A stretch of 64,000 nucleotides of DNA, taken from the NCBI RefSeq assembly GCF_904063055.1, contig NZ_CAJFCN010000017.1, positions 24,519 through 88,518 of the forward strand, given 5' to 3'. Positions 55,896 through 64,000 of this stretch are shown in pieces (the first letter of the stretch is position 1; the number at the start of each line of letters is the position of its first letter). The notes below the pieces were generated by a model. The model did no database searches, had not been told where the DNA came from, and worked only from the letters and a program-made list of their open reading frames with translations. The position numbers and the translations under genes are program-made. Source of the DNA: Pseudomonas paracarnis (GTDB taxonomy: Bacteria; Pseudomonadota; Gammaproteobacteria; Pseudomonadales; Pseudomonadaceae).

Positions 55896-56032
55896 CGTTC
55901 TCCATTAGTGACAATATGGGCGACGAACAACTGCGAAAAATATTCGTTTAACCCTATTCGTTTAGTACAGCCATTTGCCGGCTAGAAGCACCTGTGCCCG
56001 CCGCTCATTTCAGACGCCCTGCACCGATGTCA

Positions 56033-58009
56033 TCAACTTTTCTTTATCAGGGTGGGCACGCCGTCACTTGAACACTGAATAATGTCGCCTGCCTGGCAGT
56101 AACCACCTGCGGGATAAGCCAGGTCAACTCTGAAGCGCCGCAGGATGGATTCGCCGATTTTGCGCCCACCACGCCACACCTCATACCACGCGACAGCAGT
56201 ACTCTCCTGGCGCAGCGAATACACCACTGGATCGAAAGGCGTCACTGTAAAGTCCAACCCATTGACCAAGTCCGCCGGCGTATCAAATGTCTTGCCTTGA
56301 GTAAATCGACTGTCCTCCACCACGGGGTCATCCCAGCCGTTATTGTTATAGCCATGGGTAAAAAATCGAACTTCATCGTTCAAATCAAAATCGCCATGAG
56401 CGACAACTTTCCAACGCACGCCGGCGAATATCTCTGGGGATGAGCAACAGGTGAGAAACGTACCCGTGCTACCCACCAGCGTGTGCTGAATAATCGGAGT
56501 AGGAAAGCTGAGCAGCGGCCCGGTATGAACATCGACTTCAGTATGTCGGGACTGTTGCTGGTTAATCCCATTATCGGTGGTGTAATGCACAGGCAACGAA
56601 GCGTTAATAGTGCCCTCCATCACCGCCCATGGAATAACACTGGAGAATACTAATTGGCCGGCGACTTCCCCGACTTGAACTGTCTTGGTAGCCACAGGCC
56701 CTATACCATTCCAAAAGAATCTCAATACCTGGCCTGGCTGTGGGTCGTCATAGAGAAACACCCGGGCACGGGCGCCTACATCCTTGTCGCGAAGGTCAAC
56801 CAGATTGGCCTCATCTGACACCAGGCCACGTACTTCAGCCAACGGTAGATCGGGGTTTAGCAGTGCGGGCGCACCCGCATGGTCTTGCCCGGCAACCGTG
56901 AAATCCTGGCTGATACGACGCCGGTATGACGGGTAGATCGTCAGACCGCGGATGATTTCGTAACGTATCCGGATCTCTTCTGCCACCAGGACTGGGGATG
57001 GCCCCCGCATAGTGGCCCAGGGAACCGGTACCTGTGTTACGACGCCGTCGAACACCGGCACATCTGCGAGCGGCCGCTCGTCCCAAAAAGCCCGGGCGTG
57101 ATCTCCGGCGGCCCAATTGATATAGGGGTCAATCAGCAGCACCACCGCGGCCCGGGCGTCGTCGCGCTTGATGATATTGTCATCGTAGGCCGGCGGCATG
57201 ATAGTGGGTGCAGGCAGCGGTACATCTGGACCTGCTATCAGATCGAGTGAAAACGGTAAACCGGCACTACGCGTACTGAAATTCCCGGCCTCGTCGAACA
57301 CTTGATAAAAGATATAGGCTGGGCCGTTATTCAGGCGACGAAACGCAGCCGCTGGCAACTCACAGACCAGCGGGTCTGAAACATCTACCAGTACATAGTC
57401 GCCGTCCGGCGCAGCAGCAGCTGGGTTCGGACTATTGGATAGCACCATTTCGATACGATCATTTCGCTCACGCCCCCGATAAGGCGGAATATTGAAGCGC
57501 ACCGGGTCATTGCTCGCCACATAGGCTTCATCAACACCTGTGACGGGTGGATTCACGAAGCTGAGTTGGTCATCAGGCCGGAGCAATTCCGGGGATTCCA
57601 AATCAATGGTCAACGTGACCTTTGGATCAAGCTCGCTGCGTTGTCCCTCGGAATCGATCACGCGATAAAACAGTTTCACAGTGCCTGAACGCTCTCTGAG
57701 CATGGCTAATGGCACGTGCATTGGCACAAACGCAGGCAGAGGTGGAGGTGGGGCATCGATAAGCTTCAGATCAGCCTGCCTTTCAATACCGTCTCGCTCC
57801 CAGAGAAGTTGCACCCGGTGGGGTGTATCCAATGGTTCAGGCGCCGGGAGCCACATAGGTATCCTGACCAACAGAGGCGCAAGAGTCAGTGAGACCGGTA
57901 CGAGACCGTTTGGGTCAAGAGGATCGACACCTGGGATGTCCATCGGGTCTAGCGCAAGTACACCGCCACTGGTCGCTTCAGGAAGGTGACTCACTTTTGA
58001 GATGGACAT
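56033..58009 (-). CDS. Large modular protein of unknown function (paralogue 2)
   Basis: 658 aa from the ATG at 58009 (MSISKVSHLPEAT), with GAGGAAAG upstream. No signal peptide or TM. Same modular plan as the product 137 bases downstream: PMHVPLAMLRERSGTVKLFY, VPVPWATMRGPSP and SSVIPWAVMEGTINASLP are equivalent positions of successive modules, each followed by 'RYE/YTTD...SRHTEVDVHTGP'-like ends and Pro-rich joints. The last module has FLTCCSSPE, FTHGYNNNGWDDP and the Cys pair of GGYCQAGDIIQC. Probably Ig-like domains; role unknown, perhaps an extracellular or toxin-associated structural protein exported by a non-Sec route. Transcribed divergently from ptxS. Confidence 0.8.
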   Translation of the reverse strand: MSISKVSHLPEATSGGVLALDPMDIPGVDPLDPNGLVPVSLTLAPLLVRIPMWLPAPEPLDTPHRVQLLWERDGIERQADLKLIDAPPPPLPAFVPMHVPLAMLRERSGTVKLFYRVIDSEGQRSELDPKVTLTIDLESPELLRPDDQLSFVNPPVTGVDEAYVASNDPVRFNIPPYRGRERNDRIEMVLSNSPNPAAAAPDGDYVLVDVSDPLVCELPAAAFRRLNNGPAYIFYQVFDEAGNFSTRSAGLPFSLDLIAGPDVPLPAPTIMPPAYDDNIIKRDDARAAVVLLIDPYINWAAGDHARAFWDERPLADVPVFDGVVTQVPVPWATMRGPSPVLVAEEIRIRYEIIRGLTIYPSYRRRISQDFTVAGQDHAGAPALLNPDLPLAEVRGLVSDEANLVDLRDKDVGARARVFLYDDPQPGQVLRFFWNGIGPVATKTVQVGEVAGQLVFSSVIPWAVMEGTINASLPVHYTTDNGINQQQSRHTEVDVHTGPLLSFPTPIIQHTLVGSTGTFLTCCSSPEIFAGVRWKVVAHGDFDLNDEVRFFTHGYNNNGWDDPVVEDSRFTQGKTFDTPADLVNGLDFTVTPFDPVVYSLRQESTAVAWYEVWRGGRKIGESILRRFRVDLAYPAGGYCQAGDIIQCSSDGVPTLIKKS

Positions 58010-58208
58010 GTTCTTTCCTCTTTTAATTTTAACGGCGGGTTCACAGAACCGTCCTCCCCCGTCAAGTTATGGAAAAGTAAACGCCAAACCGTCCTTTCTG
58101 GGTACTGTCAGATCTAACAGGTTGCGAGTGCCATTCGTCAGTTGTCTCGAGCTTGCCGCGTCTGAATGTCGAAGATTAACTTGACGGTTTCTTATACTTG
58201 GTGTTTTC

Positions 58209-58222
58209 TGAAACCGGTTTCA
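58209..58222. promoter_or_regulatory. PtxS operator upstream of ptxS
   Basis: Perfect 14-bp palindrome TGAAACCGGTTTCA, the sequence established for PtxS in P. aeruginosa and P. putida, 36 bases before the GTG start; implies autorepression relieved by 2-ketogluconate. Confidence 0.92.
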
Positions 58223-58257
58223 GCGTCTCTCCCAACTCCAATAAGAAAGGCTTTAGC

Positions 58258-59319
58258 GTGACTCCATTCTCCGCCGCCCAGCGCAGCCGCGTGACCATGC
58301 AGGACGTCGCCCAGCGCGCCGGAGTATCCAAAGCCAGCGTGTCGCGCTTTATCGGCGATGACCGCGCCCTGCTCTCCGATGCCATCGCCCTGCGCATCGA
58401 ACAGGCCATCGACGAACTCGGTTATCGCCCCAACCAGATGGCCCGCGGTCTCAAACGTGGACGCACGCGCCTGATCGGTATGCTGGTGGCTGATATCCGC
58501 AACCCTTATTCCATCGCGGTGATGCACGGCGTCGAAACCGCCTGCCGCCAGCACGGTTACAGCCTGGTAGTGTGCAACACCGACCGCGATGACGAGCAGG
58601 AGCGCCAACATCTGGCCGCGTTGCGCTCGTACAACATCGAAGGGTTGATCGTGAATACCCTGGGCCATCACCTCGACCAACTGCTCGAACTGCAACGGGA
58701 AATGCCCCTGGTGCTGGTGGACCGCAAGGTCGAACCGCTGCACAGCGACCTGGTCGGCCTGGATAACCCGGCGGCGGTGCGCATGGCGGTGGAACACCTG
58801 GAGCAACAGGGTTACCGCGACGTGCTGCTGGTAAGCGAGACCACCGATGGCACCAGTTCACGTTTGGAGCGTCTGGAAAGTTTCAACACCGAAATTGCCA
58901 AGCGCCCGGCGTTGAAAGGTGCCGTGGTTGAACTGGACGGTGAACTGGAAAACCGTCTGCAAGCCTTTCTCGCCAAACCCGGCCCCAAGGCATTGTTTTG
59001 CGCCAACGGCGTGGCAGCACTGGCCTGCACCCGTGCACTCAAGGCCCTGGGTTGCGAGCTGTTCGGCGACGTGGGCTTGATCGCCCTGGATGACCTGGAC
59101 TGGTACCCGCTGGTAGGTAGCGGCATCACCGCCCTCGCCCAACCGACGCAAGCAATTGGCGCCAGCGCCTTTGACTGTTTGCTCAAGCGCCTGCGCGGCG
59201 ATACCGCCCCCACGCGCACCCTGGATTTTTTACCGGAGCTGATTATCCGTGGCTCGACACACTCCCCTGTGGGAGCGGGCTTGCTCGCGAACGCGATAGA
59301 TCAGCCACTCTTGCGCTGA
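58258..59319 (+). CDS. ptxS: LacI-family repressor PtxS
   Basis: 353 aa from GTG at 58258, with AAAGG about 8 bases upstream; the frame opens at 58198, but that part contains the operator and is unlikely to be translated. N-terminal HTH VTMQDVAQRAGVSKASVSRFIGDD; hinge YRPNQMARGLKRGRTRLIGML; periplasmic-binding-type effector domain with GLIALDDLDWYPLVGSGITAL. It represses the kgu operon and itself; the effector is 2-ketogluconate. The last 16 residues (VGAGLLANAIDQPLLR) come from a REPIN, so the C-terminus is longer than usual. Confidence 0.92.
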   Translation: MTPFSAAQRSRVTMQDVAQRAGVSKASVSRFIGDDRALLSDAIALRIEQAIDELGYRPNQMARGLKRGRTRLIGMLVADIRNPYSIAVMHGVETACRQHGYSLVVCNTDRDDEQERQHLAALRSYNIEGLIVNTLGHHLDQLLELQREMPLVLVDRKVEPLHSDLVGLDNPAAVRMAVEHLEQQGYRDVLLVSETTDGTSSRLERLESFNTEIAKRPALKGAVVELDGELENRLQAFLAKPGPKALFCANGVAALACTRALKALGCELFGDVGLIALDDLDWYPLVGSGITALAQPTQAIGASAFDCLLKRLRGDTAPTRTLDFLPELIIRGSTHSPVGAGLLANAIDQPLLR

Positions 59320-59356
59320 CTGACACACCGCCTTCGCGAGCAAGCCCGCTCCCACA
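59269..59356. repeat. REPIN encoding the PtxS C-terminus
   Basis: GTGGGAGCGGGCTTGCTCGC and inverted GCGAGCAAGCCCGCTCCCAC. The left half is in frame with ptxS and supplies its stop codon; the right half lies in the kguE promoter region. Confidence 0.92.
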
Positions 59357-59376
59357 TTTTGTTTTGCGTATAAAAA

Positions 59377-59390
59377 TGAAACCGGTTTCA
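59377..59390. promoter_or_regulatory. PtxS operator of the kgu operon
   Basis: Second perfect TGAAACCGGTTTCA, 13 bases before the kguE ATG and 2 bases after a TATAAA (59369-59374) that could be the -10. Repressor bound here would block kguEKTD transcription. Confidence 0.92.
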
Positions 59391-59403
59391 GAGGTAAACA
59401 ACA

Positions 59404-60186
59404 ATGCATAAATACCCCGTCTCCATCAGCCTTTCCAGCTACGGCGCCGACCTGGTTCGCCAGCAGGGCCAATTGAGTTTTGTCGCGCTGCTGAGCGCCG
59501 CTGGTGCCCAGCGCATTGAATGGCGCGAAGAATTGCTCACCACCGAGCAACCGGCCGAGCTGGCCCTGGCCGCTGCAGAACAAGGCCTGGAATCAGTATT
59601 TTCCTCGCCCTTGGAGCTGTGGGTCGCCGGCCGTGCCCAGCCCAATGCCGAGCTGGCCGCCACGCTGGACCGCGCCCAGGCCTTTGGCTCGGGCTGGCTG
59701 AAGGTCTCGCTCGGCTACTTCACCGACACAAACGACCTGGAAAGCCTGCACGCCCTGCTCAACCGCCACCCGGTCAAGCTGCTGGTGGAAAACGACCAGA
59801 CCCTGCACGGTGGGCGCATTGAACCGATGCAACGGTTTTTCACTGAAGTCGAACGTCTCGGCCTGCCGGTGAAAATGACCTTCGACATCGGCAACTGGCA
59901 GTGGCAAGACCAATCCGCGCTCACCGCTGCGCGGTTGCTGGGTCGGCATGTGGATTACCTGCACTGCAAGGCCGTGGCCCGCCGCGCCGATGGCAAGCTC
60001 GTCGCCTTGCCGCCGGGCGCCACCGACGTGCATCTGTGGGAACAACTGCTCAAACACATGACTCAAGGTATTACCCGCGCGGTGGAATTTCCGTTGCAGG
60101 GCGATGACCTGATCGAGGTTACCGCACAACAGGTCGCGACCCTGGCCCGCCTTGGCCAACCCCATGTGGAGAACGCCCATGTCTGA
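59404..60186 (+). CDS. kguE: Sugar phosphate isomerase/epimerase-like protein KguE
   Basis: 260 aa xylose-isomerase-like TIM barrel: VKLLVENDQTLHGGRIEPMQRFF carries the metal-ligand Glu, KMTFDIGNWQWQDQSAL the Asp, and VDYLHCKAV the His. First gene of the kgu operon. The exact reaction of KguE in 2-ketogluconate use is not established. GAGG precedes the ATG at 59404. Confidence 0.88.
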   Translation: MHKYPVSISLSSYGADLVRQQGQLSFVALLSAAGAQRIEWREELLTTEQPAELALAAAEQGLESVFSSPLELWVAGRAQPNAELAATLDRAQAFGSGWLKVSLGYFTDTNDLESLHALLNRHPVKLLVENDQTLHGGRIEPMQRFFTEVERLGLPVKMTFDIGNWQWQDQSALTAARLLGRHVDYLHCKAVARRADGKLVALPPGATDVHLWEQLLKHMTQGITRAVEFPLQGDDLIEVTAQQVATLARLGQPHVENAHV

Positions 60187-61120
60187 GATCGATATCCTCT
60201 CGTTTGGCGAAACCATGGCGATGTTTGTCGCCGAACAGACCGGCGACCTGGCCCAGGTCGGGCAGTTTCACAAACGCATTGCCGGCGCCGACAGCAACGT
60301 CGCTATCGGCCTGTCGCGCCTGGGGTTCAACGTGGCCTGGCTGAGCCGCGTGGGTAACGATTCCCTCGGACGTTTTGTGGTCGATACCCTGACCAAAGAG
60401 GGGCTCGATTGCCGCCATGTGGCCGTCGACCCGCTGCACCCTACCGGCTTTCAACTCAAATCCCGGGAAGAGGCCGGCGCAGATCCTCAAGTGGAGTACT
60501 TTCGCAGAGGCTCGGCGGCCAGCCACTTGTCCATCGAGGCCATCCACCCAACGCTGCTGCAAGCCCGCCATCTACACGCCACCGGCATTCCACCAGCACT
60601 GTCCGATGCCACTCGCGCACTGTCGTTCGAGCTGATGGCGCAAATGCGCAAGGCCGGGCGCAGTGTGTCGTTCGACCCGAACCTGCGCCCGTCCCTGTGG
60701 GCCAGCCAGGCGCAGATGATCCGCGAAATCAATGCGCTTGCCGCTTTGGCCGACTGGGTCCTGCCGGGCCTGGGCGAAGGTCGCCTGCTCACTGGTTTCG
60801 ACGACCCGCAAGACATCGCCGCGTTCTATCTCGACCAGGGCGCCGAAGCCGTGGCGATCAAACTCGGCTCGGAGGGCGCCTATTACCGCACTCATATGGA
60901 CCAGGGTTTTGTCGCCGCCGTACCGGTAGCCAAGGTGGTGGATACCGTGGGTGCCGGCGATGGCTTTGCCGTGGGCATGATCAGCGCCCTGCTGGAAAAC
61001 TCAAGCTTCCCCGAGGCGGTCCAGCGCGCTAACTGGATCGGCAGCCGCGCTGTGCAGAGCCGTGGCGACATGGAGGGTTTGCCGACCCGCGCCGAATTAC
61101 CCACTCGATCCGTTGCGTGA
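60179..61120 (+). CDS. kguK: 2-dehydro-3-deoxygluconate/2-ketogluconate kinase KguK
   Basis: 313 aa PfkB-family kinase from the ATG at 60179 (MSEIDILSFGET), with GGAGAA upstream; overlaps kguE by 8 bases. Motifs: AGADSNVAIGLSRLGF (sugar site) and VVDTVGAGDGFAVGMI with the catalytic Asp. Phosphorylates 2-ketogluconate to 2-keto-6-phosphogluconate. 2-keto-3-deoxygluconate kinases are close relatives; the operon context decides. Confidence 0.92.
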   Translation: MSEIDILSFGETMAMFVAEQTGDLAQVGQFHKRIAGADSNVAIGLSRLGFNVAWLSRVGNDSLGRFVVDTLTKEGLDCRHVAVDPLHPTGFQLKSREEAGADPQVEYFRRGSAASHLSIEAIHPTLLQARHLHATGIPPALSDATRALSFELMAQMRKAGRSVSFDPNLRPSLWASQAQMIREINALAALADWVLPGLGEGRLLTGFDDPQDIAAFYLDQGAEAVAIKLGSEGAYYRTHMDQGFVAAVPVAKVVDTVGAGDGFAVGMISALLENSSFPEAVQRANWIGSRAVQSRGDMEGLPTRAELPTRSVA

Positions 61121-61165
61121 CCCATTACCTGTTGCCACAACTACAACAAGCTCAGGAGCAACCCC

Positions 61166-62458
61166 ATGGAAACCGTGAAACTCGCCACCCGTCGCTGGTG
61201 GTACATCATGCCTATCGTGTTTATCACCTACAGCCTGGCCTATCTGGACCGCGCCAACTACGGCTTCGCCGCCGCCTCCGGGATGGCCGAGGACCTGATG
61301 ATCACGCCGGGCATGTCCTCCCTGCTCGGCGCGCTGTTTTTCCTCGGCTACTTTTTCTTCCAGGTGCCGGGGGCGATCTATGCGCAAAAGCGCAGCGTCA
61401 AGAAACTGATCTTCGTCAGCCTGATTCTGTGGGGCGGCTTGGCGACGCTGACCGGCGTGGTGTCCAACGCCTACATGCTGATCGTCATCCGCTTCATGCT
61501 CGGGGTGGTCGAGGCGGCCGTGATGCCGGCCATGCTGGTGTACCTGTGCCACTGGTTCACCCGTGCCGAACGCTCGCGGGCCAACACTTTCTTGATCCTC
61601 GGCAACCCGGTGACCATGCTGTGGATGTCGGTGGTGTCGGGCTACCTGGTGCAGCATTTCAGCTGGCGCTGGATGTTCATCATCGAGGGCCTGCCGGCGG
61701 TGTTGTGGGCGTTTATCTGGTGGAAGCTGGCCGATGAGCGTCCCAAGGATGCCAAGTGGCTGAGCGATGCCGAAAAGCACAGCCTGGAAACCGCCCTCGC
61801 CGCCGAGCAGGTGGGGATCAAGGCCGTGAAGAACTACGCCGAGGCGTTCCGTTCGCCCAAGGTGATCATTCTCGCCCTGCAGTTTTTTTGCTGGAGCATT
61901 GGCGTGTATGGCTTCGTACTGTGGCTGCCATCGATCCTCAAGGCCGGTTTGCAGATGGACATGGTCGAAGCCGGCTGGCTCTCGGCCCTGCCCTACCTGG
62001 CGGCGGTGATTGGCATGCTCGTGGTGTCCTGGGGTTCGGACAAGCTGCAGAAACGTAAGCGTTTTGTCTGGCCGCCGCTATTGATTGCGTCGATTGCTTT
62101 CTACGCGTCCTACGTGCTGGGCGCCGAACACTTCTGGTGGTCCTACACCCTGCTGGTGATCGCCGGGGCCTGCATGTATGCACCCTACGGCCCGTTTTTC
62201 GCCATCGTCCCGGAAATCCTGCCGGCCAACGTCGCCGGTGGCGCCATGGCACTGATCAACAGCATGGGCGCCTTGGGCTCGTTCGGTGGCTCGTATCTGG
62301 TGGGTTACCTCAACAGCAGCACCGGCTCGCCCGGCGCTTCGTACCTGCTGATGAGCGGCGCGCTGCTGCTTTCGGTGGTGCTGACGATTTTCCTCAAGCC
62401 CGGCGCCAGTGACCGCTCGCCGGCGCCAACCCTGGAGTTGAAGGTAAAGACCTCATGA
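61166..62458 (+). CDS. kguT: 2-ketogluconate transporter KguT, MFS
   Basis: 430 aa, 12 TM segments, anion:cation symporter subfamily. AGGAGC precedes the ATG at 61166 (METVKLATRRWWY). Features: FITYSLAYLDRANYGFA, the loop 2-3 region (LGYFFFQVPGAIYAQKRSVKKLIF) and AERSRANTF. Inner-membrane importer of 2-ketogluconate. Its stop overlaps the kguD start by ATGA. Confidence 0.93.
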   Translation: METVKLATRRWWYIMPIVFITYSLAYLDRANYGFAAASGMAEDLMITPGMSSLLGALFFLGYFFFQVPGAIYAQKRSVKKLIFVSLILWGGLATLTGVVSNAYMLIVIRFMLGVVEAAVMPAMLVYLCHWFTRAERSRANTFLILGNPVTMLWMSVVSGYLVQHFSWRWMFIIEGLPAVLWAFIWWKLADERPKDAKWLSDAEKHSLETALAAEQVGIKAVKNYAEAFRSPKVIILALQFFCWSIGVYGFVLWLPSILKAGLQMDMVEAGWLSALPYLAAVIGMLVVSWGSDKLQKRKRFVWPPLLIASIAFYASYVLGAEHFWWSYTLLVIAGACMYAPYGPFFAIVPEILPANVAGGAMALINSMGALGSFGGSYLVGYLNSSTGSPGASYLLMSGALLLSVVLTIFLKPGASDRSPAPTLELKVKTS

Positions 62459-63432
62459 AAAAGTCCGTTGTGTTGTACAAGAAACTGTCCGCGCCGCTGA
62501 TGGCCCGCCTGCATGAGCAGGCCGAGGTCACGCTGATTGATGCACTGGATGAGACCGGCCTGGCCAAACTGCGCGATGCACTGCCCACTGCCCACGGCCT
62601 GTTGGGTGCAAGCCTGCGCCTGGACGCCCGATTGCTCGACCTGGCACCCAAGCTGGAAGCAATAGCCAGCGTCTCGGTGGGCGTCGACAACTACGATATC
62701 GATTACCTGACCCAACGCGGCATCCTGCTCAGCAACACCCCGGATGTGCTCACCGAAACCACCGCCGACACCGGCTTTGCGCTGATCCTGGCGACCGCCC
62801 GGCGCGTGGTGGAACTGGCCGACATGGTACGCGCCGGGCAATGGAACAAAAACATCGGCCCGGCGCATTTTGGCAGTGATGTACATGGCAAGACCCTGGG
62901 CATCATCGGCATGGGCCGCATCGGCGAAGCCCTGGCCCAGCGCGGGCATTTTGGCTTCGGCATGCCGGTGATCTACCACAGCCATTCGCCCAAGCCGGCG
63001 GTTGAAGCGCGCTTTGGCGCGCAGTACCGAAGCCTCAAGGACTTGCTCAAAGAAGCGGATTTTGTCTGCCTGACGTTGCCGTTGACCGCTGAGACCGAGA
63101 AGTTGATTGGCGCCGAGGAGTTTGCGCTGATGGGGCCAGAGACGATCTTTATCAATATCTCCCGAGGCAAGGTGGTGGATGAGGCAGCACTGGTGCAAGC
63201 ATTGCAGCAACGCACTATCCGCGCGGCGGGGTTGGACGTGTTTGAGAAGGAGCCGCTGGATCACGCATCGCCGTTGTTGCGGTTGAACAATGTGGTGGCT
63301 ACGCCGCATATCGGCTCGGCCACCCATGAGACGCGGGAGGCGATGGCCAAGTGTGCGGTGGATAATCTGTTGGCGGCACTGGCTGGCGAAAAGCCGGTAA
63401 ACCTGGTGAATCCAGGGGCATGGCGGCACTGA
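62455..63432 (+). CDS. kguD: 2-keto-6-phosphogluconate reductase KguD
   Basis: 325 aa D-2-hydroxyacid dehydrogenase. NAD(P)-binding GIIGMGRIGEALAQRG (about 147-162), catalytic Arg in NISRGKVVDEAAL, Glu in VFEKEPL and His in PHIGSATHETREA. Reduces 2-keto-6-phosphogluconate to 6-phosphogluconate for the Entner-Doudoroff pathway. Glyoxylate/hydroxypyruvate reductases are close relatives; the operon supports KguD. Confidence 0.93.
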   Translation: MKKSVVLYKKLSAPLMARLHEQAEVTLIDALDETGLAKLRDALPTAHGLLGASLRLDARLLDLAPKLEAIASVSVGVDNYDIDYLTQRGILLSNTPDVLTETTADTGFALILATARRVVELADMVRAGQWNKNIGPAHFGSDVHGKTLGIIGMGRIGEALAQRGHFGFGMPVIYHSHSPKPAVEARFGAQYRSLKDLLKEADFVCLTLPLTAETEKLIGAEEFALMGPETIFINISRGKVVDEAALVQALQQRTIRAAGLDVFEKEPLDHASPLLRLNNVVATPHIGSATHETREAMAKCAVDNLLAALAGEKPVNLVNPGAWRH

Positions 63433-63450
63433 CACAACACAAGAGCAAAG

Positions 63451-63720
63451 GTGGAAGCTGGCTTGCCTGCGATAGCCATAGGTATCTACACAACTCTGAA
63501 GCGATCGACGGTAACCACGATGCTAAGCGAGCCGCTCTTGATCTTGATCTGGCTTTTGATCTGAAGCGCCCCGTCAAACCACGCTGGCCGAACGCAGGCT
63601 TGAAGTCGTGGGCAACCCGGCAGGACGCCGGGTTAGCCGCCCCGCGCCATGGATGGCGCGTGGCGGCGGCCCACGACTTCAAGCCTGCGTTCGGGCACAC
63701 CGAGCCTAGGCGAGGTGCCG
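63451..63720. repeat. Half-REP, recurring segment and long cruciform
   Basis: Fills most of the 411-base gap after kguD. A single REP half lies at 63451-63476. A CTTGATCTTGATC/GCGCCCCGTCAAACCACGC segment (63535-63590) repeats the one near 39.5 kb. A perfect 24-bp inverted repeat (63590-63613 with 63669-63692) surrounds 55 bases holding two further hairpins (AACCCGGC/GCCGGGTT and CGCGCCATGGATGGCGCG). After it, KguD-side DNA gives way to a TTGGTTACTTTTGG stretch and then the IS4 region. No gene is seen before 63844. Confidence 0.75.
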
Positions 63721-63843
63721 AGTGGTGGGGCGAAGGCCTTTTGGTTACTTTTGGGCCTTTCCAAAAGTGACCCGCTGTAAGAGCCAGCCCTTTCAAGGTC
63801 TTCTGTAAAATCCCCTGAAATTCATTCAGGGGGTACCTAAACG

Positions 63844-64000
63844 ATGTGGGCGGAAGTTCTAGCGCGTTTCGAGAAAAAAGCACCTGCCAGTGTCATGGCC
63901 AAACTGGCGCTGCAGCAGGCTATTGCCCCCGAGTGGATTGATCAGGTTTTCGAAGAACACCGGCAACGGCAGTATTCTCGTGAGCTATTGTTCTCGACCA
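63844..64000 (+). mobile_element. IS4-family transposase, 5' end only
   Basis: ATG at 63844 opens MWAEVLARFEKKAPASVMAK... through ELLFST at the window edge (52 codons). This N-terminus matches IS4-type transposases of pseudomonads. The catalytic DDE region lies outside. The left inverted repeat was not fixed; it probably lies in the 63770-63840 stretch (TCCCCTGAA...TTCAGGGGG). Confidence 0.75.

Noticed and set aside
58198..58257. TTG/GTG extension of PtxS by 20 residues
   Set aside because: This stretch contains the PtxS operator and no RBS; GTG at 58258 has one and matches the usual N-terminus.

Overview
The window looks like a chromosomal segment of a fluorescent Pseudomonas of the P. fluorescens group. 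The evidence is the high GC content, the complete mannitol operon (mtlE-F-G-K-D-Y-Z with the AraC-type activator mtlR), a muxABC-opmB efflux operon, a 2-ketogluconate (kgu) operon under a PtxS-type repressor, and the many REP/REPIN palindromes of this group (GTGGGAGC..., GTAGGAGC...). It is mostly accessory-metabolism and envelope chromosome. There is no rRNA, tRNA, CRISPR array or prophage. The only mobile-element gene is an IS4-type transposase cut by the right edge.

Layout. 1-3.2 kb: trehalose/alpha-glucan genes (treS, glgE) on the minus strand. 3.4-9.5 kb: small and orphan genes, namely a proline-rich peptide, a protein with a serralysin-like C-terminal secretion domain, MgtC, a CcoG copy, a MocR regulator and an SDR. 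9.6-11.7 kb: a MHYT-GGDEF-EAL c-di-GMP protein. 12-21 kb: the four-gene muxABC-opmB tripartite RND pump, translationally coupled by 4-base overlaps. 21.3-23.3 kb: thiol peroxidase and a glycosyltransferase. 23.3-33.7 kb: mtlR, a 127-bp tandem repeat array next to a truncated gene, then the mannitol operon. 33.8-36.4 kb: an autotransporter. 37.1-38.1 kb: a ParD-like gene overlapping a second methionine aminopeptidase. 38.2-40.5 kb: dimethyl sulfone monooxygenase (sfnG) with a sigma-54 promoter, and a TauE-type exporter. 40.7-42.5 kb: DUF3455, ECF sigma (TTG start) and anti-sigma. 42.5-48.9 kb: an RstAB-like two-component system divergent from a second RND pump lacking its own outer-membrane channel. 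49-51.3 kb: DUF1345, AraC and LysE. 51.3-58 kb: a second autotransporter and two large modular paralogues of unknown function. 58.2-63.4 kb: ptxS and kguEKTD with two perfect TGAAACCGGTTTCA operators. 63.4-64 kb: palindromic intergenic DNA and the start of an IS4-type transposase.

How the genes work together. The mtl genes import mannitol (and probably sorbitol/arabitol), oxidise it to fructose (or xylulose) and phosphorylate the ketose. The kgu genes import 2-ketogluconate, phosphorylate it and reduce it to 6-phosphogluconate for the Entner-Doudoroff pathway. sfnG and the TauE-type exporter fit organosulfur scavenging.

Most notable observations: (i) REPIN elements have become coding sequence in three unrelated genes, in the same reading frame (a VGASLLA-type peptide): inside the OpmB signal peptide and as the C-terminal tails of SfnG and PtxS. 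One of them also supplies the map stop codon. (ii) Two adjacent ~670-residue proteins built of Ig-like modules have no recognised function. (iii) An orphan protein carries an RTX-less M10_C-like secretion domain. (iv) A ParD-like gene is paired with a methionine aminopeptidase behind a palindromic operator.
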